This document shows positions 1 through 8,530 of a DNA stretch of 64,000 bases, one piece after another. This DNA comes from Georgenia satyanarayanai (lineage in GTDB: Bacteria > Actinomycetota > Actinomycetes > Actinomycetales > Actinomycetaceae): contig NZ_JAMBNZ010000001.1 in assembly GCF_023715365.1 (NCBI RefSeq), positions 62,001 through 126,000 of the forward strand. Reading direction: 5' to 3'. The position numbers and the translations under genes are program-made. The notes beneath the pieces are model-generated. The model worked only from the letters and a program-made list of their open reading frames with translations. It searched no databases and was not told the origin of the DNA. Positions within the stretch are counted from its first letter, which is position 1. Each line of letters begins with the position of its first letter.

Positions 1-1003
1 GGGCGACCGCCGTCATGATCGCGAGGTTGTACACGACGCCCACGCGGGAGATGCGGCCCACCCGGCCCCAGTTCCCCGTGCCGATGTTCTGCCCGGCCAT
101 GCTCGCCACCGAGATCCCCAGCGCCTGCGCCGGGAGCATGATGAGCGAGTCGATCCGCTGCGCCGCACCGAAGCCGGCGAGGACGGCGGAGCCGAAACCG
201 GTGACCACGCTCGTGATCGCCGCCGACCCCGCCGAGATCACCGCCATCTGCAACCCCGCCGGGATCCCCAGACGCAGGATCGTGCGCGCCTCGGGCCACG
301 CGGGCAGGGTGGGCCAGCGCAACGGGACCATCCGCCGTCGGGCCACGTACACGAGGCCGTAGCCGAACGCGATCCCCTGCGACAGCACGGTCGCGACGGC
401 GGCGCCGCGCACGCCCAGCCCGAGCACGTGGATGAAGAGCGGGTCGAGGACGACGTTGAGCAGCACCGCGACCAGCACGAAGCGCATGGGCGTGCGGCTG
501 TCCCCCACCGCCCGCAGCACGGTGCTGAGGAAGTTGTACCCGAAGAGGAACGGGATCCCGAGGAAGGTGATCTGCAGGTACTCCTGCGCCGGCGTCACGA
601 TCGACTCCGGCGTCCCGAGGAGCCCGAGCAGGCTCCCGGAGAACGCGTAGCCGAGGCCGCCGAGCACCACGGACAGGAGGAGCAGCGTGACGACGAAGGC
701 GTTGAGGTAGCGCTCCAGGCCGCGCTCGTCCCCGCGGCCCTTCTGCTGGGACAAGATCGTCAGGGCGGCGTTGTTCAACCCGATGACAAAGGACAGCGCC
801 GTGAAGACGATGACGGCGGAGACGGCGACGGCGGCGAGCGCGTCCGCGCCGAGCAGGTTCCCGATCCACAGGCTGTCGACGAACTGGAAGGACGTCTGGA
901 GCAGGTTCGCCAGCATGATCGGCGCCGAGAAGGCGACGAGCTGCCGGAAGGTGCTGCCCTGGGTGAAGTCGTGCCCCTGCCCTGTCCGGGTGATGCTCCT
1001 CAG
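1..1003 (-). CDS. MATE-family multidrug/cation efflux transporter, C-terminal part outside window
   Basis: The reverse strand reads a continuous hydrophobic protein of about 334 codons that runs off the left edge. It begins near HDFTQGSTFRQL and continues with helices typical of MATE antiporters (FSAPIMLANLLQ, then VDSLWIGNLLG, later LGIPAGLQMAVIS and QNIGTGNWGR). MATE proteins export drugs or metabolites in exchange for Na+ or H+ across the cell membrane. The first half plus the start of the second repeat is visible; a full MATE protein is about 440-460 residues. The start is unclear: no ATG or GTG lies upstream before in-frame stops at about 1035, so I placed it at a CTG (1003) just after a GGAGG stretch. 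An unusual start codon or a missed sequence difference are both possible. Confidence 0.82.
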   Translation of the reverse strand, partial: MRSITRTGQGHDFTQGSTFRQLVAFSAPIMLANLLQTSFQFVDSLWIGNLLGADALAAVAVSAVIVFTALSFVIGLNNAALTILSQQKGRGDERGLERYLNAFVVTLLLLSVVLGGLGYAFSGSLLGLLGTPESIVTPAQEYLQITFLGIPFLFGYNFLSTVLRAVGDSRTPMRFVLVAVLLNVVLDPLFIHVLGLGVRGAAVATVLSQGIAFGYGLVYVARRRMVPLRWPTLPAWPEARTILRLGIPAGLQMAVISAGSAAITSVVTGFGSAVLAGFGAAQRIDSLIMLPAQALGISVASMAGQNIGTGNWGRVGRISRVGVVYNLAIMTAVA

Positions 1004-1100
1004 CCCCCTCCACAGCGCGCGCGGCCCGGTCCAGGGCCGGCGTCACTATAGGTCAGCGCAGGCCGGGGGGCTCGCGGCGCGCGGCGGCCGCGCGGTGCGC

Positions 1101-1742
1101 TCAGCGCACCAGTGCCGCAACCTGCCAGACCATCCCGGAGCCCGTGAGAACCTGTCGCATGCCCCGGGCCTCCACGGCGCCGACCATCGCCGTCGGCGGG
1201 TGCGCGAACGCGCGGTACTCGCGGCCCAGCAGGCTGGACGTCGCGTTCTGTGCGGCCACGACGGCGCGCGTGGCGACGTTCCGGGGTGGGTGACTGAACG
1301 CCAGCCGGCCACGGCAGAGGTCCGCCGCCGCACCCAGCAGCCGCTCAAAGTCGGGGTAGCAGCACACGACGCGGTGGAGGACGACGACGTCGGCCGGCTC
1401 GACGTCGTCGGCGTCGGCCGCGATGTCGGTGACGTGTCGGTACGCCCTGCCTGCGACGCCCGCCTCCTCCGCCAGGCGCCTCGCCTCGACGTCGTACGCC
1501 GGTGAGAGCTCGAGCGTGGTCGCGCTCGCCGCCCCGCGCCTCAGCAGCTCGATGCCGATCTCGCCGACCCCGCCGCCGATGTCGAGCACCGTGGCCCCGG
1601 CGACGCCGTCGGCAGCCAGGAAGTCGACCATCTGCCGCGCGGCCGTGTCGAGACCACGCCGGCGGAACCGCCTCGCCGCGTACCGGGCGAAGCCGGCGCC
1701 GAACATCTGGTCGCACCCGTGCGGGTCGCAGCACCCGGCCAT
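1101..1742 (-). CDS. class I SAM-dependent methyltransferase
   Basis: A 213-residue soluble protein. Motif I of Rossmann-fold methyltransferases, DIGGGVGEIG, sits near residue 53 and is followed by an acidic residue at the end of strand 2 (TLELSP), as needed to bind S-adenosylmethionine. The N-terminus MAGCCDPHGCDQMF carries three cysteines and a GCDQMF motif that I recognise from a group of small actinobacterial methyltransferases. The open frame extends about 370 bases upstream into the antisense of the next gene, so I chose the internal ATG at 1742 that gives this conserved N-terminus. It is divergent from the ArsC-like gene. The substrate cannot be told from sequence. Confidence 0.8.
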   Translation of the reverse strand: MAGCCDPHGCDQMFGAGFARYAARRFRRRGLDTAARQMVDFLAADGVAGATVLDIGGGVGEIGIELLRRGAASATTLELSPAYDVEARRLAEEAGVAGRAYRHVTDIAADADDVEPADVVVLHRVVCCYPDFERLLGAAADLCRGRLAFSHPPRNVATRAVVAAQNATSSLLGREYRAFAHPPTAMVGAVEARGMRQVLTGSGMVWQVAALVR

Positions 1743-1850
1743 GGGCCCAGTCTCCACCCGCAGCCGGCCGGCACGGGCGGGTTCCGCGCACGTCTTATCG
1801 CAGGACGCCCAGCACGCCCGGTCGCTCGCCCTGTCCGTAGGCTGGCTGCC

Positions 1851-2210
1851 ATGGCCGAGCTCACCGTCCTCCACAACACCCGCTGCTCCACCTCTCGCCA
1901 CGCCCTCGATGCCGTCGCGGAGGCGGGGGTCGACGCCAAGGTCGTGCAGTACCTCAAGACGCCGCTGGACCGGGTGCAGCTGCTCGACCTCATCGCCAAG
2001 CTCGAGGACCCGCCGGCCGACCTCGTCCGCAAGGACGCGTTCTTCACCGAGCAGGGCCTGTCCGCAGCCGATGTCACGACGGCGGAGCAGGTGGCCGACC
2101 TCCTCGTCCAGCATCCGCGGCTCATGCAGCGTCCCGTCCTCGTCCGCGGTGACCGCGCCATCATCGGCCGTCCGAAGGACCGGGTCGCGGCGTTCCTCGC
2201 CGAGGGCTGA
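1851..2210 (+). CDS. ArsC/Spx-family thioredoxin-fold reductase
   Basis: A 119-residue protein of the arsenate reductase (ArsC, glutaredoxin-linked) family. The N-terminus reads LTVLHNTRCSTSRHAL, matching the catalytic-Cys segment HNPxCxTSR of E. coli ArsC, with Cys near residue 12. Downstream come YLKTPL, a conserved LVRKDA segment and RPVLVRGDRAIIGRP, which matches the RPIVV..KARIGRP segment that binds the oxyanion. No arsenite pump or ArsR regulator is adjacent, so the role may be general redox or stress rather than arsenic resistance. Start at the ATG at 1851 matches family length. The next gene follows after 22 bases and may be cotranscribed. Confidence 0.85.
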   Translation: MAELTVLHNTRCSTSRHALDAVAEAGVDAKVVQYLKTPLDRVQLLDLIAKLEDPPADLVRKDAFFTEQGLSAADVTTAEQVADLLVQHPRLMQRPVLVRGDRAIIGRPKDRVAAFLAEG

Positions 2211-2232
2211 GGACCGGCGAAGGAGACCAGCG

Positions 2233-2589
2233 ATGACGCCCCCAGCCGACCACGCCGCCTACATTGCCGCCGCGCCCGAGGCCTTCCGGCCCTCACTGGA
2301 GCGGCTGCGCGGCCTCCTGGCCCGCGTGCTCCCGGACGCGGAGGAGATCGTCGCCTACACCATGCCCGGCTTCACCATCGGCGGGACGGTGGTCGCCAGC
2401 TATGCGGCGTTCAGCAAGCAGTGCGGGCTCTACGTCCTTCCCGGTGCGATCGCCGACCACGCCGACGAGATCACGGCTGCCGGGCTCAAGGCCACGAAGA
2501 CGGGCGTCACCTTCACGCCGCGCAAGCCGATCCCCGACGACCTCGTCGAGCGGCTGGTGAGGGCCTCGCGCGCGGAAGCCGGGGTCTGA
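2233..2589 (+). CDS. DUF1801 / YdhG-like protein
   Basis: 118 residues, with an AAGGAG ribosome site just upstream (2219-2224). The segments AEEIVAYTMPGFTIGG, VASYAAFSKQCGLYV, and TGVTFTPRKPIPDDLVERLV follow the DUF1801 pattern (EExIxYxMPxF, then hxxxxxHhGhY, then a C-terminal basic-proline motif that starts helix). Members such as B. subtilis Fra/YdhG are described as iron chaperone-like, but function is generally unknown. It is 22 bases behind the ArsC-like gene in the same direction. A second small protein with a weaker resemblance lies at 14770-15177. Confidence 0.8.
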   Translation: MTPPADHAAYIAAAPEAFRPSLERLRGLLARVLPDAEEIVAYTMPGFTIGGTVVASYAAFSKQCGLYVLPGAIADHADEITAAGLKATKTGVTFTPRKPIPDDLVERLVRASRAEAGV

Positions 2590-2612
2590 AAGAAGGGGAG
2601 TGTGGAGACGTT

Positions 2613-2639
2613 AGATTGATCCACGAGGCGGATCAATCT
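2613..2639. repeat. perfect 10-bp inverted repeat, possible operator
   Basis: AGATTGATCC and GGATCAATCT face each other across 7 bases. The arms are AT-rich, unlike the GC-rich hairpins used as terminators elsewhere in the window, and no T-run follows. It lies 24 bases past the DUF1801 stop, in a 291-base gap between convergent genes. It may be a weak terminator or an orphan regulator-binding site. Confidence 0.6.
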
Positions 2640-2792
2640 CACGCCTCCCGCGCACGTATCCCCTGGCCCGCCGAGTCAGACAGCCACCTCGCTGGCAGGA
2701 GCGGGCCCGGGTGGCGCGACGCCGTCGTCCGATCGACGAGCACAACGTCGCTGCAGCAGTACCGCCCGCGCGAGCAGCGAACCGGCCGGAGT

Positions 2793-2855
2793 GGGCGCCT
2801 CGAACAACGAGGCGCCCGCGCCGGACCGCCGCCGGCGTTCGCGAACCGGCGGCGG
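2793..2855 (-). terminator. two tandem GC-rich hairpins
   Basis: Two perfect 10-bp stems lie just past the end of the minus-strand TIM-barrel gene: GGGCGCCTCG/CGAGGCGCCC with loop AACAA (2793-2817), and CCGCCGCCGG/CCGGCGGCGG with a 10-base loop that is itself partly palindromic (2826-2855). Neither has a T-tract, as is common for actinobacterial terminators. They probably end transcription of the Tm-1-like operon and could also act on the convergent plus-strand genes. Confidence 0.65.
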
Positions 2856-2880
2856 ATCCCGCGCTCAGCGGAGGTGGCCT

Positions 2881-3702
2881 TCAGAAGGTGATCGCCTTGA
2901 AGTCCTCCGTCTGCGCCTTGATCCCCCGCTCGGTGGGCAGCCGCTCGATCGAGGACGCCCCGAAGAACCCGACCACGCCCTGCGTGTGGTCCAGGACGTA
3001 CTGCGCGTCGGCAGGCTCGGCGATGGGACCGCCGTGGCACAGCACGAGGATCTCGGGGTTCACCCGCTTGGCGGCGTCGTGCATCTCCTGCACCCGCGCC
3101 GCCGCCTCCTCGAGCGTGAGCGCCGTCTGCGCGCCGATCGTCCCGGAGGTGGTCAGCCCCATGTGCGGGACGAGCACGTCCGCACCCGCCTGCGCCATAG
3201 CGGTCGCCTGCTCGGCGTCGAAGACGTACGGGGTGGTGAGCAGTCCGCGCTCGTGGGCAGCCGCGATCATCTCGACCTCCAGCGCGTAGCCCATGCCGGT
3301 CTCCTCGAGGTTCTGCCGGAAGACGCCGTCGATGAGCCCCACGGTGGGAAAGTTCTGCACGCCGGTGAAGCCCGCGCGCTTGACGTCGTCGAGGAAACGG
3401 CCCATCACCCGGAACGGATCGGTGCCGTTGACACCGGCCAGCACGGGCGTGTCCTTGACGACCGGCAGCACCTCGTTCGCCATCTCCATGACGATCGCGT
3501 TCGCGTCACCGTAGGCGAGGAGCCCCGCGAGCGAGCCGCGCCCGGCCATCCGGTAGCGCCCTGAGTTGTAGATGATGATGAGGTCGATCCCGCCGGCCTC
3601 CGCTGCCTTGGCGGACAGGCCGGTGCCGGCGCCACCGCCGATGATTGGCCGGTTCGCCTCCACCGACGCCCGTAGCCGCGTGAGTGCATCCTGACGTTCC
3701 AT
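2881..3702 (-). CDS. phosphoenolpyruvate hydrolase-family TIM-barrel protein
   Basis: 273 residues, soluble. The N-terminal [17 protein letters not shown] followed by [15 protein letters not shown], then [32 protein letters not shown] and [10 protein letters not shown] are hallmarks of the TIM-barrel family related to phosphoenolpyruvate phosphomutase/hydrolase enzymes and to the C-terminal half of tomato Tm-1. It is the downstream gene of a two-gene operon with the Tm-1-like gene (21-base gap, with AAGGAAAGG ribosome site). The two halves are a single protein in plants, which supports a joint function, but the reaction is not established. A strong hairpin pair follows its stop. Confidence 0.85.
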   Translation of the reverse strand: MERQDALTRLRASVEANRPIIGGGAGTGLSAKAAEAGGIDLIIIYNSGRYRMAGRGSLAGLLAYGDANAIVMEMANEVLPVVKDTPVLAGVNGTDPFRVMGRFLDDVKRAGFTGVQNFPTVGLIDGVFRQNLEETGMGYALEVEMIAAAHERGLLTTPYVFDAEQATAMAQAGADVLVPHMGLTTSGTIGAQTALTLEEAAARVQEMHDAAKRVNPEILVLCHGGPIAEPADAQYVLDHTQGVVGFFGASSIERLPTERGIKAQTEDFKAITF

Positions 3703-3723
3703 GCTGTTCTTCCTTTCCTTGGG

Positions 3724-4950
3724 TCAGCGGCGAATAAGCGCGTGCAGCGCGTTGGCGGCCGCCGTCCCGAATCCGGGGTCGTTGATGGCGCTGTCGACCT
3801 CATGGACGACGACGTCGCTGCCCTCCAGCTCCTGCTTGAGGGCGGCGAAGCACGCGGCGTCCGCGTCGGGGTCGAAGAACGGCCCGCCGTCGACGTCGAT
3901 CCCTGACACCCCGCGCAGCGGGAGGTAGACCTCGACCGGGCCGGCGGCGCGGACGAGCTTGCGCCCGATGCGCCGGCCGAGCTCCGCCATCTCCTCCGGC
4001 GTCGTGCGCATGAGCGTCACGGTGGGGTTGTGCACGATGAAGTTCCGCCCCGCGTACGTCGACGGCACGGTCGCCTCCGGGCCGAAGTTACACATGTCCA
4101 GCGCACCGACGCTCACCACCTGGGGCAGGCCGGCCGCCCCCACGGCCTCGAGCCGGTCGGCGCCCGCGGACAGCACCCCGCCGAGCAGGTCGTCGACCAG
4201 CTCGGTGGTCGTGAGGTCGAGAACACCATCGAGGAAGCCGTCGGCCGCGAGCGCCTCCATCGCCCGGCCGCCTGCGCCGGTGGCGTGGAAGACCAGCACC
4301 TCGTAGCCGAGCTCGGTGAGCCGCCGCCGAGCCTCGTCGACGGCAGGGGTGGTGAGGCCGAACATCGTCGCGCCGATGAGGTGCGGCTCCTCCGGATCCT
4401 CCGGGGCTCCGGCGGTCTCGGCATAGGCGGTGGCCATGCCCGCGATGGCGGCGACGGCGTTGCGCAGGATGGACCGCGAGATGCGGTTGATCCCGGCGAC
4501 GTCCACCACGGACGGCATGATCGTCACGTCCTTGGCTCCCACGTACGGGCCGACGTCGCCCGCCGCCATGGTGGACACGAGCAGCTTGGGCACGCCCACG
4601 GGCAGCGCCTGCATCGCCTGCGAGGCGACGGCGGACCCGGACGAGCCTCCGACGCCCAGCAGCCCGTGCAGCGTGCCTTCCGTGTGCAGGCGCTCGACAA
4701 CGACAGCGGCGCCCTTGCCCATCGTGGTCATCGCCGCGCCGCGGTCCTTCGCGTCTCGGAGTGCACCGAGATCGGCGCCGGCGGCCTCCGCCACCTCAGC
4801 CGCGCCGACGTCGGCGATGCCACCGCCGTCGGAGAAGGTCCCGACGTCGATGAGCACCGTCGCGATCCCGCGCGCTGCCAGCGCGTCGCGCAGCCAGATG
4901 TACTCCTCACGCTTGGTGTCCAGCGTGCCGACCAGTCCGACGGTCGCCAT
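3724..4950 (-). CDS. Tm-1-like ATP-binding domain protein (UPF0261)
   Basis: 408 residues starting MATVGLVGTLDTKREEY, the conserved UPF0261 N-terminus, preceded by AGGAGG at 7 bases from the ATG at 4950. Further conserved segments are GLGGSSGSAV-like GVGGSSGSAVASQAM, TMAAGDVGPYVG, VFHATGAGGRAMEALA, and GGPFFDPDAD at the C-terminus. The family is the ATP-binding N-terminal half of tomato Tm-1, an inhibitor of tomato mosaic virus replication; bacterial roles are unknown. It forms an operon with the TIM-barrel gene at 2881-3702. An open frame extends upstream through antitoxin antisense, which I discounted because the ribosome site and family start agree on 4950. Confidence 0.88.
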   Translation of the reverse strand: MATVGLVGTLDTKREEYIWLRDALAARGIATVLIDVGTFSDGGGIADVGAAEVAEAAGADLGALRDAKDRGAAMTTMGKGAAVVVERLHTEGTLHGLLGVGGSSGSAVASQAMQALPVGVPKLLVSTMAAGDVGPYVGAKDVTIMPSVVDVAGINRISRSILRNAVAAIAGMATAYAETAGAPEDPEEPHLIGATMFGLTTPAVDEARRRLTELGYEVLVFHATGAGGRAMEALAADGFLDGVLDLTTTELVDDLLGGVLSAGADRLEAVGAAGLPQVVSVGALDMCNFGPEATVPSTYAGRNFIVHNPTVTLMRTTPEEMAELGRRIGRKLVRAAGPVEVYLPLRGVSGIDVDGGPFFDPDADAACFAALKQELEGSDVVVHEVDSAINDPGFGTAAANALHALIRR

Positions 4951-5101
4951 GTGTTGACCTCCTCGTATCGATGGATGCCCCACTCCATCCTCGGCCCTCA
5001 TGTGGGCCTCGTGCGGGCAGTTGGTCCCACCAACGGCAACAGGGCCACCCTCCGCCGCCTTGATGCTTGCGTCCTGGCGCCAGCGGCGCCAGACTGGCGC
5101 C

Positions 5102-5332
5102 ATGCCGAGCATCCAGATCAAGAACGTCCCCGAGCGCACCCACGCGATCCTGCGTCGACGCGCTGCGGAGTCGCACCAGTCGTTGCAGGAGTACCTGCTC
5201 TCCCGGCTCGTGGAGGACGCCGACACGCCCACGCTCGAGGAGGTCCTCGACCGTGCCGGCGGCCGGTCTGGAGGGTCCGTGCCCCTCGCGGACGCCGTCG
5301 AGCAGCTCGGGCTCGAACGTGCTCGTCGTTGA
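5102..5332 (+). CDS. FitA/VapB-type ribbon-helix-helix antitoxin
   Basis: 76 residues. The N-terminal MPSIQIKNVPERTHAILRRR is a beta strand plus helix of the ribbon-helix-helix fold, followed by AAESHQSLQEYLLSRL, closely resembling FitA-like antitoxins that bind DNA and neutralise a PIN toxin. The C-terminal tail would wrap the toxin. Its stop overlaps the toxin start by 14 bases, a typical translationally coupled toxin-antitoxin layout. The pair is divergent from the Tm-1-like operon across about 150 bases, which should hold its autoregulated promoter. Confidence 0.85.
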   Translation: MPSIQIKNVPERTHAILRRRAAESHQSLQEYLLSRLVEDADTPTLEEVLDRAGGRSGGSVPLADAVEQLGLERARR

Positions 5333-5717
5333 CGCCAGCGTCCTCGTCACGGCGCTGGCCGACGACGGCCCGGATGGCGACCACGCTCGCTCCCGGCTGC
5401 GCGGGGAGCCCCTCGCTGTGCCCGAGCTCGCCGACCTCGAGGTTCTCTCGGTGCTCCGCCGCCAGCTTGCCGCCGGTCACCTCGACGCACGCCGGGCAAG
5501 CCTGGCACTGACGGATCTGCGCGACCTTCCCGCGCGCCGGGTTCCTCATCTGCCACTCCTCGAAGGCGTGTGGTCGCTGCGAGCCAACCTGACCGTCTAC
5601 GACGCCGTTTACGTGGCACTGGCCGATGCGCTCAAGGCCGTCCTCCTCACGGGGGACGGCCGCCTCGCCCGTGCGCCCGGCCTACCGTGCACGATAGAGC
5701 TGCTCGCGCGTGGCTAA
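5319..5717 (+). CDS. VapC/FitB-type PIN-domain toxin
   Basis: 132 residues, GTG start at 5319 inside the antitoxin gene. The PIN active-site acids are present: VVDASVLV (Asp near residue 5), PELADLEV (Glu near residue 42), YDAVYVALAD (Asp near 95) and LTGDGRLAR (Asp near 113). PIN toxins are Mg2+-dependent RNases that cut tRNA or rRNA and stop growth when the antitoxin is lost. All four acidic positions are intact, so the toxin is likely functional. Start choice follows the first residues of the conserved MLVVDASV strand. Confidence 0.87.
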   Translation: MLVVDASVLVTALADDGPDGDHARSRLRGEPLAVPELADLEVLSVLRRQLAAGHLDARRASLALTDLRDLPARRVPHLPLLEGVWSLRANLTVYDAVYVALADALKAVLLTGDGRLARAPGLPCTIELLARG

Positions 5718-5843
5718 CAGCCCTCCGCCCCCGGGCGCGCGAGCGTCCCCGAGGGATGTGACAACCTGACACAGCCACGCGTCGGCAGTTTCCCGCTGCC
5801 TCCGAGCGACTGGCCAGACCTCGAGCAGCGCCGATGATCGGCG

Positions 5844-7457
5844 GTGGGAGTGATGCAGCACGTGCTGGAACAACAGGCCGGCGTAACCGACGAGCCCGTG
5901 GGCGCGGCAGCACGTCGTCGGACGTTCGCGGTGATCAGCCACCCGGACGCGGGCAAGTCCACGCTGACGGAGGCGCTGGCCCTGCACGCGCGGGCGATCA
6001 CCAAGGCCGGGCACGTGCACGGCAAGGCCGGGCGCAACGCGACCGTCTCGGACTGGATGGAGATGGAGCAGGCGCGCGGGATCTCGATCTCCTCGGCGGT
6101 GCTCCAGCTCACCTACCGGGACACGGTGCTCAACCTCGTCGACACCCCGGGCCACGCGGACTTCTCCGAGGACACCTACCGGGTCCTGACGGCGGTGGAC
6201 GCGGCGATCATGCTCGTCGACGCCTCCAAGGGGCTCGAGGTGCAGACGATGAAGCTGTTCGCGGTGTGCAAGCACCGCGGGATCCCGATCATCACCGTGA
6301 TCAACAAGTGGGACCGGCCGGGCAAGGACCCGCTGGAGCTCATGGACGAGATCACCGAACGCACCGGGTTGACGCCCACTCCGCTGACCTGGCCGGTGGG
6401 GATCGCCGGCGACTTCCGCGGCGTGGTCGAGCGGGACAGCGGCGACTACGTCGCGTTCACGCCGACCGCGGGCGGGGCGCAGATCGCCCCCGAGGAGCGC
6501 ATGAGCGCCGGTGAGGCAGCCTCCCGCGAGGGAGAGGCCTGGACCGCCGCCCGCGAGGAGTCACAGCTGCTGGCCGCCTCGGGCGCCGAGCACGACCAGG
6601 AGATGTTCCTCGGCGGCATCTCCACCCCGGTGCTGTTCGCCGCGGCGGTGCGCAACTTCGGTGTGCGCCGGCTGCTGGACGCGCTGGTGGAGCTGGCCCC
6701 GGCGCCCGGCCCCAGGGCTGATCACGAGGGTCAGGCGCGTCCATTGGACGCACCGTTCAGCGCCTTCGTGTTCAAGCTGCAGGCCGGCATGGACACCGCA
6801 CACCGCGACCGACTGGCCTACATCCGGGTCTGCTCGGGCGTCTTCGAGCGGGGCATGGTGGTGACCACCGCGCGCACGGGCAAACCGTTCGCGACGAAGT
6901 ACGCCCAGCAGGCCTTTGGCCGCGACCGCAGCCTCGTGGAGACGGCCTACCCCGGCGACGTCGTGGGGCTGGTCAATGCCTCGAACCTGCGCATCGGCGA
7001 CACCCTGCACGCCGGCCCCCCGGTCCAGTTCCCCGCCCTGCCGACCTTCGCTCCGGAGCACTTCGCGGTGGCCCGCGGGGTGGACACGGGCAGGTACAAG
7101 CAGTTCCGCCGCGGCATCACCCAGCTCGAGGCCGAGGGTGTGGTCCAGGTGCTGCGTTCCGACCTGCGAGGGGAGCAGGCGCCGGTACTGGCGGCTGTGG
7201 GACCGATGCAGTTCGAGGTCGCCGAGAGCCGCATGAGCGCGGAGTTCGGGGCCCCGATCCACCTGGAGACGCTGGGCTACAGCGTGGCGCGGCGCACCAC
7301 CCCCACCTGGGCCCCGACGCTGAGTGCGGAGTGGGGTGTCGAGGTCGTCCACCGCGAGGACGGCGAGCTGCTCGTGCTCCTCCCCGACCAGTGGCGAGCG
7401 CGGTCGATCCAACGCAATCATCCCGACGTCGTCCTGGAGCCGCTGGTCGCGACGTGA
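5844..7457 (+). CDS. prfC: peptide chain release factor 3
   Basis: About 537 residues, close to the 529 of E. coli RF3. The translational GTPase motifs are clear: G1 SHPDAGKST near residue 32, G2 region ARGISISS, G3 DTPGH, G4 NKWD. The mid and C-terminal domains carry VFKLQAGMDTAHRDR, QFRRGITQLEAEGVVQV and GPMQFEVAESRM, all RF3 signatures rather than EF-G. RF3 recycles class I release factors from ribosomes after termination, in the cytoplasm. Start could be GTG at 5844 or ATG at 5853 (GGGAG lies very near); the difference is three residues. It stands alone, with about 390 bases of non-coding sequence after it. Confidence 0.95.
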   Translation: MGVMQHVLEQQAGVTDEPVGAAARRRTFAVISHPDAGKSTLTEALALHARAITKAGHVHGKAGRNATVSDWMEMEQARGISISSAVLQLTYRDTVLNLVDTPGHADFSEDTYRVLTAVDAAIMLVDASKGLEVQTMKLFAVCKHRGIPIITVINKWDRPGKDPLELMDEITERTGLTPTPLTWPVGIAGDFRGVVERDSGDYVAFTPTAGGAQIAPEERMSAGEAASREGEAWTAAREESQLLAASGAEHDQEMFLGGISTPVLFAAAVRNFGVRRLLDALVELAPAPGPRADHEGQARPLDAPFSAFVFKLQAGMDTAHRDRLAYIRVCSGVFERGMVVTTARTGKPFATKYAQQAFGRDRSLVETAYPGDVVGLVNASNLRIGDTLHAGPPVQFPALPTFAPEHFAVARGVDTGRYKQFRRGITQLEAEGVVQVLRSDLRGEQAPVLAAVGPMQFEVAESRMSAEFGAPIHLETLGYSVARRTTPTWAPTLSAEWGVEVVHREDGELLVLLPDQWRARSIQRNHPDVVLEPLVAT

Positions 7458-7851
7458 CGGAGGGCTACGAACCCGCACCAGGGCTTTCGAACACTCACGG
7501 CGGGGACTCAACGCGCGCCGTGTCGCGGCCAAGCTCGATGTCGGTGCCGCCGCTACGGTGCTGCCGGGTCACGAGGGCCAGCGTCATGCTCTCCGGCGAG
7601 GTGGTCCGGCAACCGCGCGTCACGCACGGTGGCCCGCCGGCGGAAGGCCGGCACGCGCTCGCCATCGGCCGGGTCGCAACAACAACGTGCCCGACGGCGT
7701 GGGTCCGGTCCCGTCCCTCGCGCGTACCGGCCCGGCGCCGCTCGTCCTCGCCGAGCTCACCACCGGGGACGGCGTGATCGCGGCGGCGAGGGGCGGAACC
7801 GGATCGGCGTTCCCCGACGTCGGCTCCTTCTTGCTGTGGTAGACGGGTGTC
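7458..7851. other. 394-base gap without a recognisable gene
   Basis: Between prfC and the DUF421 gene. All six frames were read. The longest open stretch is a plus-strand frame that ends at 7842 with a tail reading AELTTGDGVIAAARGGTG, which I could not match to any family and which has no ribosome site. No strong hairpin was found. It may be decayed coding sequence or simply a promoter-bearing spacer. Confidence 0.5.
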
Positions 7852-8403
7852 ATGCGCGAGCTGCTCTGGATCTCCCCGATCGAAGCCCTTGCCGTGGTCC
7901 TGGCCACGGTCGGCATGTACCTGGCGATGCTTCTCTTCGTCCGCATCCTCGGCCCGCGGGTCTTGTCCGGGCTGTCGAGCTTTGACCTCGTGGCGGTCAT
8001 CGCCTTCGGCTCGATCATCGGCCGCGCCTCGCTCGGTGAGATCCCGCGGCTGGCAGGCGGCATCGTCGCACTGACCACCCTGCTGGTCCTGCAGGGGCTG
8101 CTCGGGATCGTCCGGCGGCAACGCTGGGGTGCGCTGGCGGTGACCAGTGACCCGATCCTCCTCATGGCCGATGGTCAGGTCATCGAGCGGCATATGCGGC
8201 GTTGCCACGTGCAGCCCGGTGAGCTCCAGTCGCGCCTGCGGCTGGCTGGGATCCGTCATCCCAGCGAGGTCGCCGCCGTGATCTTCGAGCCGACCGGCGC
8301 GGTCAGCGTGCTTCGGCGCGGCGAGCGCATCGACCCGATGCTCATGAGCGGGGTGGTGGGCGCGTCACTGCTGCCCCCCGACCTGCTCAGCGATCCTGCC
8401 TGA
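7852..8403 (+). CDS. DUF421 (YetF-like) membrane protein
   Basis: 183 residues. Three N-terminal hydrophobic helices (about residues 10-32, 38-60, 65-85) are followed by a cytosolic domain. The segments FVRILGPRVLSGLSSFDLV and VIAFGSIIGRASL match the DUF421 signature (GKRxxxxLSxFDLxxxxxxGS). The C-terminal half, with LLMADGQVIERHMRR and the late VAAVIFEPTGAVSVLRRG, matches the two-stranded YetF C-domain. The family is widespread and mostly uncharacterised (linked to spore membrane proteins in Bacillus). Ribosome site is weak. It is monocistronic. Confidence 0.85.
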   Translation: MRELLWISPIEALAVVLATVGMYLAMLLFVRILGPRVLSGLSSFDLVAVIAFGSIIGRASLGEIPRLAGGIVALTTLLVLQGLLGIVRRQRWGALAVTSDPILLMADGQVIERHMRRCHVQPGELQSRLRLAGIRHPSEVAAVIFEPTGAVSVLRRGERIDPMLMSGVVGASLLPPDLLSDPA

Positions 8404-8530
8404 CCGCCTCGTCGTGCCAAGCAAAGAACTCCGCAGCCGAGAACAGCGGATGGCCGTATCCCTTGGCCTTGCGAGCCTTGCCGGACTGCGTGCCCACCTC
8501 GGTATGTGTCGCCCCCGCGCGCTGCTCACG
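8387..8530 (-). pseudogene. BRCT-domain fragment
   Basis: The reverse strand encodes a 47-codon piece ending at a TGA at 8387. It contains SGKARKAKGYGHPLFS followed by AAEFFAW, which matches the second half of BRCT domains (the pattern T.KARKA...G.PVV.E..F) found in ligases and in actinobacterial exonucleases. It continues in the same frame directly after the stop codon of the 102-residue gene at 8531-8839, so it is either a tail cut off by a stop codon or a leftover of a deleted gene. It has no good start of its own except a GTG at about 8491. Confidence 0.45.

Noticed and set aside
1851-2589. arsenic-resistance operon
   Set aside because: Only an ArsC-like gene; no ArsR, ArsB or Acr3 nearby.
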